Source of the DNA: CAYSLA01 sp964431685
GTDB lineage: Bacteria > Armatimonadota > UBA5829
Assembly: GCA_964431685.1 (NCBI GenBank)
Contig: CAYSLA010000069.1
Coordinates: 1-16,594, forward strand
Reading direction: 5' to 3'
Length of the DNA: 16,594 nucleotides
The notes below the pieces were generated by a model. It did not search any database. It was given only the letters and a program-made list of their open reading frames with translations, and was not told the DNA's origin. Of the stretch, positions 7,979-14,487 are shown piece after piece. Positions within the stretch are counted from its first letter, which is position 1. Each line of letters starts with the position of its first letter. The position numbers were made by a program, and so were the translations under genes.

Positions 7979-8143
7979 CTACTTCTTCCGTACGAGCAGA
8001 TCGCACACAACCATTCTGTGGTCGGAGTAGACGGTCTTGGGCGCAGTTACCGAGACCGCGCGGCAGCTCTCATCTATCCATATCTGGTCTATCCGCTGCA
8101 GAGGCATATCGTTGAGCACGGTATTGCACCAGCCACACCAGTA
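7979..8143 (-). pseudogene. C-terminal relic of an endonuclease/exonuclease/phosphatase-family gene
   Basis: A 54-codon frame without a start, preceded by an in-frame TAG at 8146-8144. It reads MPLQRIDQIWIDESCR and then AVSVTAPKTVYSDHRMVVCDLLV. RIDQIW and the catalytic SDH motif near the C-terminus are the last conserved blocks of the EEP (PF03372) fold, in which Asp-His complete the active site. Everything upstream (the Glu metal ligand, the His and Asn motifs) is absent. The fragment begins about 33 nt after the stop of the FG-GAP gene and ends just before the 33-nt palindrome. It is too short to be an active enzyme, so it is a deletion remnant. Confidence 0.75.
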
Positions 8144-8176
8144 CTACTCGAGGTCCTATCCGTCGCGATGTCATAC

Positions 8177-10522
8177 TTATCCTCTGGTCTCGCTGTGAAC
8201 AAGTACGCCCGGCGCATATCCAAGCTCGCTGAATGTTCGATCCAACAGATAAGCGTAACCGTAAGAGCCGCCGATCAACAGATCGTCGGAGCCATCTCCA
8301 TCGAAGTCCCACACTGACGGGCACGCATAGTAGATCGTGGAAGGAATCTCTATCGGTATCTTCTCACCAAACTCGGGGTTCTCACGCGAACCGCTATTCG
8401 GGCAGAAGTAGAGCGATTCCTGCCAGCAGGCGATAATGTCAGGAGGTGAATCCTTGTTCCAATCCGCAACCGTCACGAATGTTCGTCCGTTTCCCGTGAG
8501 CACTACGCAGCCGGGGGCAAACGCGGGACACTCGTTGGTTCCAACATTCTCAAAATACGCTACGTAACCGTCGCGGTCGTCAACCACGTATCCGATTACC
8601 AGGTCAGTCACTCCATCGCCGTTCATATCTGCGACTGCAACGGTCGTGCGGGTTCCGGCGTGGCTGCTCCAGTCGTTGCCGTCTTTGAGCACATCCCTGA
8701 CCTGCTTTCCCACCTTCAGGTAGCTGCCGTCCGCGAGCCTCAACTGCTCACCCTGCGCGAACAGCATGTTCTCATTGTCACCATCGTTGCGATAGTAGAA
8801 CACGTGACCTTGCGAATCACCCACAAGCAAATCCACGACACCCGTCTTACGCCAGTCGTACAGGATGCTGGAAGTGTAGTCGTCGCCCGTGAGGGACGGG
8901 TGATATATCAACTTGCCATCAGCCGTCTTCAGCGGTTTGGGCCGGCCAAACGCCGGGGGATTTGTCGCCCGCTGCCTGCGGGCGTAGCTCGGAGTGCCGC
9001 TTTCGCAGTTGCTCACGACTCCAAGACAGCCCCGAGCGTCCACATCCACCGCGCTGATCACCGATCCCAGAAAAGCGTGCTCCCATTCCGATTCCATTGT
9101 GTGAGTTTTCTCGAAGAACGGTTCCTTGTTGGTGCCTACGTTCTTCAGAAAGATGATCTTGTCCGTAGAGACAATCAGGTCCATCTTGCCGTCGTTGTCC
9201 CAGTCGACGGCCCTCGGCTGAGCGATCCCCCGGATAACATCTGACGGCTTGATCGGGAACGCGACCTCGGTGAGTTTGGGTTTGCCCGGGGCGCCTGTGT
9301 TCTTGAAGTAGTGCAAGGCGGGCGCATCGATGTCGAGGCCACCATTCGGGCGCGTCATCTGAGAGCCGCACACAAGGTCCAGCAGCCCGCAATCCCGAAA
9401 GTCATACGCTGTCGGGCTCGCTGCCCAGGTGACATCGAGCGTCTCGCCATCCGCATCCAAAGTCCCCACATACTCCAGCATTGGTGTGCCGTCAGGTTTG
9501 CGACCGGTGCACCTGTAGTGAAAGATCATCCCGGTCACATACCCGCCCAGCAGCAGGTCAGGCATGCCGCCTCCACTCCAGTCACACACTTCGGCAAACG
9601 GACTGTAGTCGAACTTGTAGTCGGGGAGCTCTTTGCACGGGGATGCGGGAGTGGTTATGGGAACGTTGTCCTTGTCCGTGACTGGACCTCTGGCTTTGAA
9701 GATCGCCTGCTGCCCTTCTTCTGAGACGTTCTCATACCAAAACAGCTTGCCACCGCCTTCCGCGCCAAGCAGAATGTCGAGCTTGCCATCATTGTTCCAG
9801 TCCACAACATACAGTTTGGCGAACGGCTGGCTCATCACTTCTCCGTCGGCCAGGACAAACCCGCGGTGATCGTAGGGGGGAAGCGGGCTGCCATCTGAGT
9901 TCCAGTAACGCAGGATCTGGCCGTTATAGAAAGCGAAGAGCAGTTCGTAGTGGCCGTCACCTCCGAAATCCACAAGCTGCCCGGAGCATACCATGCCAGG
10001 GATGAGCCCGCCCTTGCGTCTATATAACGCGTCACAATCGCCGACTACGGGCCGCGGAGGAATAGGCTGCCGCGTCTGATCCTCGAGTTCATTCACGTAC
10101 ACGGCATAGTACGACGGCTCGTTACCGGTTTGGGTATGGCTCCAGACAAGCGTTCCGGCAACTGACTTGCCGGGAATATTGAACCAGTGGTTGAACTTCA
10201 CCGAGGGATCATCATCGTGGTCAAACCGGAAGGGCAGGTCGAACCGGCTGATCGCACCATCAAACGCACGTCCCTTGATGGGTTTGCCTGTCTCAGAATC
10301 GACCCACATCACTTGCAGAGTGCTAATGTCCGGAGGATTCGCAAACCCAAACAACTCCGCAAAGTCCAGATGCACGGACGCCGGCGCCACATCCACCGGT
10401 AGGCCCGACACTCTTGTCGGGCACGCAGACCGAGGATCAACCCGCAAGATGACCCTACACGATGCTTTACCCGCCCAACGTGCACAAACTACTCTCTGGT
10501 CCGGCAAGGCAATTCGGGCCAT
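8177..10522 (-). CDS. FG-GAP/VCBS-repeat protein, predicted calcium-binding beta-propeller
   Basis: A 781-aa protein. With Met1 as the GTG at 10525, an N-terminal beta-rich domain (about residues 45-150, SVHLDFAELFG...GTLVWSHTQTGN...YAVYVNELED) precedes seven or eight propeller blades. Calcium-loop motifs, intact or degenerate, are DWNNDGKLD (242), DWSGGGMPD (315), DWDNDGKMD (441), DWRKTGVVD (557), DMNGDGVTD (633), DWNKDSPPD (688) and DFDGDGSDD (740), usually followed by LLVG and YFENVGT-like strands. Such proteins are usually exported, yet no signal peptide is visible; the first 40 residues look non-native and contain a palindrome. ATG at 10522 overlaps the stop of the secretin-like gene (TGATG), so translation is probably coupled. 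Its role is unknown; binding to glycans or cell-surface partners is only a guess. Confidence 0.85.
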   Translation of the reverse strand: MARIALPDQRVVCARWAGKASCRVILRVDPRSACPTRVSGLPVDVAPASVHLDFAELFGFANPPDISTLQVMWVDSETGKPIKGRAFDGAISRFDLPFRFDHDDDPSVKFNHWFNIPGKSVAGTLVWSHTQTGNEPSYYAVYVNELEDQTRQPIPPRPVVGDCDALYRRKGGLIPGMVCSGQLVDFGGDGHYELLFAFYNGQILRYWNSDGSPLPPYDHRGFVLADGEVMSQPFAKLYVVDWNNDGKLDILLGAEGGGKLFWYENVSEEGQQAIFKARGPVTDKDNVPITTPASPCKELPDYKFDYSPFAEVCDWSGGGMPDLLLGGYVTGMIFHYRCTGRKPDGTPMLEYVGTLDADGETLDVTWAASPTAYDFRDCGLLDLVCGSQMTRPNGGLDIDAPALHYFKNTGAPGKPKLTEVAFPIKPSDVIRGIAQPRAVDWDNDGKMDLIVSTDKIIFLKNVGTNKEPFFEKTHTMESEWEHAFLGSVISAVDVDARGCLGVVSNCESGTPSYARRQRATNPPAFGRPKPLKTADGKLIYHPSLTGDDYTSSILYDWRKTGVVDLLVGDSQGHVFYYRNDGDNENMLFAQGEQLRLADGSYLKVGKQVRDVLKDGNDWSSHAGTRTTVAVADMNGDGVTDLVIGYVVDDRDGYVAYFENVGTNECPAFAPGCVVLTGNGRTFVTVADWNKDSPPDIIACWQESLYFCPNSGSRENPEFGEKIPIEIPSTIYYACPSVWDFDGDGSDDLLIGGSYGYAYLLDRTFSELGYAPGVLVHSETRG
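8966..8984. repeat. Palindrome inside FG-GAP gene
   Basis: CGCCCGC, loop TGCCT, GCGGGCG: a perfect 7-bp stem. In the gene frame it encodes part of SYARRQRATNPP, a basic stretch between propeller blades. Confidence 0.55.
10403..10422. repeat. Palindrome near the 5' end of the FG-GAP gene
   Basis: GCCCGACA, loop CTCT, TGTCGGGC: a perfect 8-bp stem. It encodes ACPTRVSG at about residues 34-41, just before the recognisable N-terminal beta domain. The arm composition resembles that of the other palindromes in this window. Confidence 0.6.
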
Positions 10523-11079
10523 CACAGAACCGTCGGTGTGACAATCACGAGCAGAACCGCGCCAGAGGCCTCATCGATGTCATAGCAAAGAACGCTCTCT
10601 CCGGTGGCAAGCTTCATACCAGCCGCGATGGCCATCGTGGCGTTGCCTTGAGGAACGGAGATTAGGAACGAGAGCGTTACCGATTTGTCAGGGTTCACTC
10701 GCGCGATGAATTCTATTGCAATCTCTTCTGACTGCTCGCCACTTCCTGCAGTGCCGACCGACATCGTGGCGCGTTTGTTGCTGGGGCCTGTGACTGTCGG
10801 AGCGCCCACCAGTTTCGCCTCCGCGTGATTGAGTGCGTACTTTGCGCCCCCTATCTCACTCACCTTCACCCGCTCAGGCACCAGAGGCTCGCTCCTCCCC
10901 TGAACCCCCAGCAGCTTCTCGCCGGCGAGCAGAGCTTCTCGCGTGGTCTGGTAAATCTCTGCTTTCACAGTCACCTGCTTCTGCGCGTCATCCGCAAACG
11001 CAGTCGCAGATCCGGCCAGCACCAACACCATCACCGCAACTCCGACAACCAACACACGAATTACAGATCGCTTGAACAT
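10522..11079 (-). CDS. Exported secretin-like small protein
   Basis: A 185-aa protein with a clear signal peptide: MFKRSVIR, then a hydrophobic stretch VLVVGVAVMVLVLAGSATAFA with probable cleavage after AFA near residue 29. The mature part resembles a compact secretin (GspD-type) beta domain: KAEIYQTTREALLAG, a RATMSVGT strand, EIAIEFIARVNPDKSVTLSFLISV, then an ending VLLVIVTPTVL, like the terminal strands of secretins. It lacks N0/N1 domains and most of the pore, so it is probably not a channel itself. ATG at 11079 is chosen because GGGAGGGG precedes it by 7 nt and the signal peptide starts there; the frame stays open further upstream but without family features. It overlaps the downstream FG-GAP gene at TGATG. 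Confidence 0.7.
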   Translation of the reverse strand: MFKRSVIRVLVVGVAVMVLVLAGSATAFADDAQKQVTVKAEIYQTTREALLAGEKLLGVQGRSEPLVPERVKVSEIGGAKYALNHAEAKLVGAPTVTGPSNKRATMSVGTAGSGEQSEEIAIEFIARVNPDKSVTLSFLISVPQGNATMAIAAGMKLATGESVLCYDIDEASGAVLLVIVTPTVL

Positions 11080-11178
11080 CTTGGCCCCTCCCATTTCTAC
11101 CAGTGCTACAAAGCCCGCCTGTTGAGACGAGTAGCGGCAGACTGGTGTTCCGCCAGTTGACCGGTGGAATCCTTCATA

Positions 11179-11201
11179 CTTCGCGGGCGCGTGCCCCGAA
11201 G
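11179..11201. repeat. Hairpin in the Pnkp relic/secretin-like spacer
   Basis: CTTCG and GGGC pair with GCCC and CGAAG around a GCGT loop, with one bulged C. There is no T-run on the minus strand. The 217-bp spacer (11080-11296) otherwise holds a short direct repeat ACTGTCC at 11274-11288 and no recognisable gene. Confidence 0.4.
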
Positions 11202-11296
11202 GCCGTGGCCGCGGATTGCAGCTTTCGGGATATCCATTCCGCAAGCTCCATTCATATCCGGAAAGACCTTCCGCACTGTCCACTGTCCATTGTGCG

Positions 11297-12070
11297 CTAT
11301 AGCCTCGGGTCCACTGGTTCGCTTTCCAGCGCCAGGACGCCGAACACGCACTCGTGCACGCGGCGAAGAGGTTCCTTGCGGACGAATCGCTCCAGAGCCT
11401 CTACTCCGAGGGAGAACTCTCGTATCGCGAGAGAGCGTTTCGCAGCCAGGGCGCGGGAGCGGAGTCGCTCCAGATTCTCCGGTGCGGTATACTCCGGGCC
11501 GTAGATGATTCGCAGGTATTCTCTGCCACGGCACTTGACCGCGGGCTGAGAGAGGCCCTTCCGACCCATCGTGACGAAGTCCATAGGTTTGACGACCATT
11601 CCCTCGCCTCCGGAACCGGTAAGTTCTTCCCACCAGCGGACCCCTTCGTCCTGGCTTGCGGCGTCGGTGACATCGACCACCTTATATGGCGTCGCCAGAA
11701 GCAGCGAGTTGCCGCCATCGAGAGCGCGGCAGACCTTTGCCAGAGTCTCCATGTGCCAAACGTGATCCTTGTCCACGTGCACCCCACCCTCCGTCGCCAG
11801 GATGTGGAACGGCGCGAGCTTGTAGTCCGAAATGCCCGTCACCGGCCAGCAGTACTGGCGGTAGGCTTCCACATACTGACTCACCATATCCCTTCGACCG
11901 CGGAACCTGTCGAGCAGTTCCACCTCCGTACCGGTGTATCGGGAATCTTGTTCCCGATACGTACCTGAGTTCGGTGCATCGGGCGACTTGTCCCCGATAC
12001 CTGCGTGAGTTTCGGGAACAAGTTGCCCGAAACACCGGCCAGATTCCCGATACACCAAACATTCGGTCAT
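11297..12070 (-). pseudogene. Pnkp relic: C-terminal half of the RNA ligase module
   Basis: Bacterial Pnkp (about 850 aa) joins 5' kinase, 2',3' phosphatase and ATP-dependent ligase modules and repairs cleaved tRNAs together with Hen1. Here only about the last 212 residues survive, from roughly ELLDRFRGRRDMVSQYVEAY (residue 51) to the family C-terminus VFGVLALESEPVDPRL. Nucleotidyltransferase motif IV EGMVVKP (156-162) and motif V KCRGREYLRIIYG (179-191) are present. Motif I with the adenylated lysine, the kinase P-loop and the phosphatase are gone. The first ~45 codons of the open frame are the REP-like palindromes read through, not protein homology. It follows hen1 by 12 nt in the usual operon order. 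It cannot act as a ligase on its own. Confidence 0.88.
11931..12056. repeat. REP/BIME-like palindrome cluster at the Pnkp break
   Basis: Four related units. Copies 1 and 2 are direct, 40 nt apart (from 11933 and 11973), with core ATCGGG..nCTTGT..CCCGATAC and trailing TGAGTT. Copy 3 (12009-12036) is inverted, with TTTCGGG and CCCGAAA arms. Copy 4 (12041-12056) is an inverted half copy, AGATTCCCGATACACC. Copy 1 is a perfect 10-bp stem (GTATCGGGAA / TTCCCGATAC) with a TCTTG loop. Pnkp similarity stops within a few codons of copy 1. Confidence 0.85.
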
Positions 12071-12082
12071 AGAACGCTCCCT

Positions 12083-13006
12083 TCAAGAATTGCGCTTATA
12101 GGTCTTATAGGACGTATGGGACGTATGGGTCGTATAAGTCTCATTCTCTTCAAACACCGCCATCTGCGTCGGCGCGCCGACGATTGCGTCCTCCGGGCCG
12201 ACTGGCAGAAACCGCACGTCGTAGCCAAACCGTTCGCGGATGCCGGTTGCCCAGGACTGGAACTGGTCACGAGTCCATTCGAACCGGTGGTCGCGGTGGC
12301 GCATCTTGCCGGCGGGGAGGCTCTCCCACTTGACGTTGTATTCAGCGTTCGGCGTCGTGAGAACCACGGACTTGGGCCTCGCGAACTCGAAGAGCACTCG
12401 CTCGAATGCTGCTAGACGCGCGAAGTCCATGTGCTCGATCACCTCGACCACCGCCGCCGCATCGTAGCCATTCAGGCGCTTGTCGCGGTAGATCAGTGAC
12501 CCGTGCAGGAGCTTGATGCGCTCGCGCTGGGCCGGCGCCAGTTGGTCCAGTCGCAGTTTGTCCTGTGCCTTTTCGAGAGATCGATACGACACGTCCACGC
12601 CCACAATTTCGCTGAAATCTCTGTCTTTGAGAAGCGCGGAGATCAGCTTGCCCTCACCGCAGCCAAGGTCAAGAACCCGCTTTGCGCCACTCGCCCGAAG
12701 TGCCGCGACCACAGCGCCGATCCTCTGCTCATTGAGGCTGATGCGTTCCTCGATAGCCCATTCTTCCTCCGCAGCGGTTTCCTGGACCTCGTCCGGGTCG
12801 GGGGTGTCTTCCTCCATAAGCTGCGCCATCGCCTGGCTCATCAGGCTCCGGCGGTGCCGCAGGTAGCGCTCATCCGTTGCGTCAGGGTAGAAGACGTGCG
12901 CCTGCCCGAACGCAAGCTCGAACGACTGCGCCCGAGCGGGGTTCTTGTGCAGCAAATAGCCAAGATCGGTTGCAGGTCTATGGGTTGTAGAAATAGTAAG
13001 GAGCAT
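12083..13006 (-). CDS. hen1: Hen1-type RNA 3'-terminal 2'-O-methyltransferase with internal deletion
   Basis: Bacterial Hen1 methylates the 2'-OH at the break before Pnkp seals it, protecting repaired RNA from renewed cleavage. Residues 1-47 match the family N-terminus (MLLTISTTHRPATDLGYLLH...FGQAHVFYPDATDER). They join directly to YLRHRRSL at residue 48, which in full-length proteins (about 465 aa) lies some 180 residues later. The methyltransferase domain is complete: VLDLGCGEGK at 111-120, metal-binding E188-x-x-E191-H192 and RHRDHRFEW with H237/H240, then VRFLPVGPE and PTQMAVF. The last ~20 residues are the 9-bp repeat. The lost segment is the domain reported to stimulate Pnkp ligase, which fits the decay of its partner. 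No clear ribosome binding site precedes the ATG. Confidence 0.9.
   Translation of the reverse strand: MLLTISTTHRPATDLGYLLHKNPARAQSFELAFGQAHVFYPDATDERYLRHRRSLMSQAMAQLMEEDTPDPDEVQETAAEEEWAIEERISLNEQRIGAVVAALRASGAKRVLDLGCGEGKLISALLKDRDFSEIVGVDVSYRSLEKAQDKLRLDQLAPAQRERIKLLHGSLIYRDKRLNGYDAAAVVEVIEHMDFARLAAFERVLFEFARPKSVVLTTPNAEYNVKWESLPAGKMRHRDHRFEWTRDQFQSWATGIRERFGYDVRFLPVGPEDAIVGAPTQMAVFEENETYTTHTSHTSYKTYKRNS
12101..12145. repeat. 9-bp tandem repeat (copy B) forming the Hen1 tail
   Basis: Units GGTCTTATA, GGACGTATG, GGACGTATG, GGTCGTATA and AGTCTCATT, i.e. five 9-mers. On the minus strand they encode the tripeptide-periodic tail TYTTHTSHTSYKTYK. They share the TGGGAnnnA-like phase and 9-nt period with the array at 2759-2793. 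Confidence 0.85.
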
Positions 13007-13115
13007 AGTTAGCGGTTCGGGGTGTCGCCGTGGGATTCCTTCGTATTCGGGGTTGTACAGTCATCCTCGGATTCAGACAATCGGGATCGGTCGCCAGGTT
13101 GCCAGAACGTCGAAA

Positions 13116-13143
13116 GGCCCCGGCCGATATTCTGACCGGGGCC
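13116..13143 (-). terminator. GC-rich hairpin in the hen1/barrel-gene spacer
   Basis: GGCCCCGG and CCGGGGCC enclose a 12-nt loop. On the minus strand the stem is followed by TTTCG and lies about 93 nt past the stop at 13236, so it could be a weak intrinsic terminator. On the plus strand it lies in the leader of the small frame at 13171. Confidence 0.4.
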
Positions 13144-13170
13144 CCTGTAGTGACGCGAAAGGAGCGAGAG

Positions 13171-13239
13171 ATGAAGACACGGCTCATTTCGATGAGGCAT
13201 TTACTCGCGGAAACGCTGGTGCCACACTACGCCGACTAG
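13171..13239 (+). CDS. Possible 22-aa small protein or leader peptide
   Basis: MKTRLISMRHLLAETLVPHYAD, read on the plus strand. The ATG is preceded by a strong AAAGGAG with 6-nt spacing, unusual among the genes here, and the frame ends 4 nt into the 3' end of the convergent barrel gene. A GC-rich hairpin sits 27 nt upstream of the start. The peptide is amphipathic rather than membrane-spanning. No plus-strand gene follows that it could attenuate. It may be a chance frame, a small protein or the surviving 5' end of a lost gene. Confidence 0.3.
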   Translation: MKTRLISMRHLLAETLVPHYAD

Positions 13240-14399
13240 AAAGTGAGCACGTGCAAGCCAGCGGAGACCTCGGCGTTTCTCGGAGACGAGTATATCCAGT
13301 CGTCGCCCGAGATGCGAAGCCGCCATGTTGAGCCAACCGCGCCGACTTCAAGACGCCGCTGAACGGGATAGTACCGAGTGTAGGGAATCCATCTTCTCTT
13401 CTGCGGCCACGCAGCTCCGAAGTTCGGGGCGATGCGCTCGCCTGACCGAAACGAGATTCCAAGGAGCATGGCCGGTCTCCCAGTGCGCATCAGATCAAGC
13501 CGATAATAGGGGCATAACCTGGCCGTGCGGTTCTCAGTCCAAGTCGCTCCGGTGATTCCTCCGCAATCGCGCAGGAAACCCTCCGGGTCGGTGAAAGTCC
13601 TGGGTGACACGATGAGACCGTCCTCAACGGTTAAGCCCTTCCACGAAACACATCCAAGCAGCCCCTCGACCGCGGCCTGACCGACCCAACGGTCTCCATA
13701 GCGGAGGCGGACATCTCCGTCCACCGCCCAGCCATCTCCGGATGTCGGCCCAGTCGAAACAGAACGCATCATGGCCGTGAACACTTTGAATGCTTCCTCC
13801 TCCGGCACTTCACCGATCAACGATCGCGCAAGGTAGTCATACGTGATCACCCGACGGATCGACAGACTTGCGACGCCCGTCAGGTTACCGGTACGAATGG
13901 GGAAGTCGCGACCGACACCATACCAGTAGGCCGAAAACTCAACTCCCCTGGCCTCCGGCGCATAGGTGCGTTGCGTGCGGTTTTCCGAACGCACATCTAT
14001 CCAGAGTTGCGCAGCGTCCGCGTTGCCGGCGTACACTGCACGCCTGCCGACGCCGTATGTGAACGACCAGCCATTGCGGGAAAGCTTGAGCCACTGGGAA
14101 CGCTGCAATAGGGCGTAAGCGGTGCTTCCGCCGTAGTCCTGGGCTGCCTGGCGGGGCTCGCCAATCACCCAGAGCGAGCCTATGTTGTTTGACGCGGCTC
14201 CGATGCCTCCAGCCTGGAGTACACTTGCATCGGAGGAGAGGGGATCCGCAACGCACGAGTGCAGCAGATCGGCGGAATCATGCACTACTGGTAGACTTAG
14301 AGACGATGCTGATAGATTGCTGCACAACGAACAGAGGAGTGTACACATCACTATGGATGCTCGAACCGAGCGGGTACTACGAACAGAAGATCGATGCAT
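13236..14399 (-). CDS. Predicted outer-membrane beta-barrel protein, function unknown
   Basis: A 387-aa protein with an N-terminal basic and hydrophobic export segment (RSVRASIVMCTLLCSLCSNLSASS). The body is rich in Gly, aromatic and alternating strand-like segments (WLKLSRNGWSFTYGVGRRAVYAG, AQLWIDVRSENRTQRTY, GVEFSAYWYGVGRDF, DVRLRYGDRWVGQAAVEG, WRLRISGDDWIYSSP). It ends in phenylalanine, typical of barrels inserted by BamA. No enzymatic motif is visible and I do not recognise the family. It follows the lipoprotein gene after 88 nt with a strong hairpin between them. Predicted from composition only. Confidence 0.6.
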   Translation of the reverse strand: MHRSSVRSTRSVRASIVMCTLLCSLCSNLSASSLSLPVVHDSADLLHSCVADPLSSDASVLQAGGIGAASNNIGSLWVIGEPRQAAQDYGGSTAYALLQRSQWLKLSRNGWSFTYGVGRRAVYAGNADAAQLWIDVRSENRTQRTYAPEARGVEFSAYWYGVGRDFPIRTGNLTGVASLSIRRVITYDYLARSLIGEVPEEEAFKVFTAMMRSVSTGPTSGDGWAVDGDVRLRYGDRWVGQAAVEGLLGCVSWKGLTVEDGLIVSPRTFTDPEGFLRDCGGITGATWTENRTARLCPYYRLDLMRTGRPAMLLGISFRSGERIAPNFGAAWPQKRRWIPYTRYYPVQRRLEVGAVGSTWRLRISGDDWIYSSPRNAEVSAGLHVLTF

Positions 14400-14426
14400 T
14401 GCCTGGGCACTCCAATGGACAAGTCA

Positions 14427-14457
14427 CGGCACGGCAAGGACAACCCTTGCCGTGCCG
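14427..14457 (-). terminator. 13-bp perfect hairpin after the lipoprotein gene
   Basis: CGGCACGGCAAGG pairs perfectly with CCTTGCCGTGCCG around a 5-nt loop, 30 nt past the lipoprotein stop. There is no T-run, so it may work as an RNA 3'-end stabiliser or Rho-assisted stop, or be another palindromic repeat. Confidence 0.55.
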
Positions 14458-14487
14458 AGGAGAAGCGGCAGTAGATCCGCAGCGTGT

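Noticed and set aside
11106..11633. 175-codon minus-strand frame overlapping the Pnkp relic
   Set aside because: It is out of frame with the recognisable ligase sequence and has no recognisable motif.
11931..12056. Possible CRISPR array
   Set aside because: Only two direct copies at 40-nt period, other copies inverted, no unique spacers and no cas genes; it fits REP-like palindromes.
11936..12070. Novel N-terminal domain of the Pnkp-related protein
   Set aside because: The first ~45 codons are the palindrome cluster read through, so the residues have no independent support.
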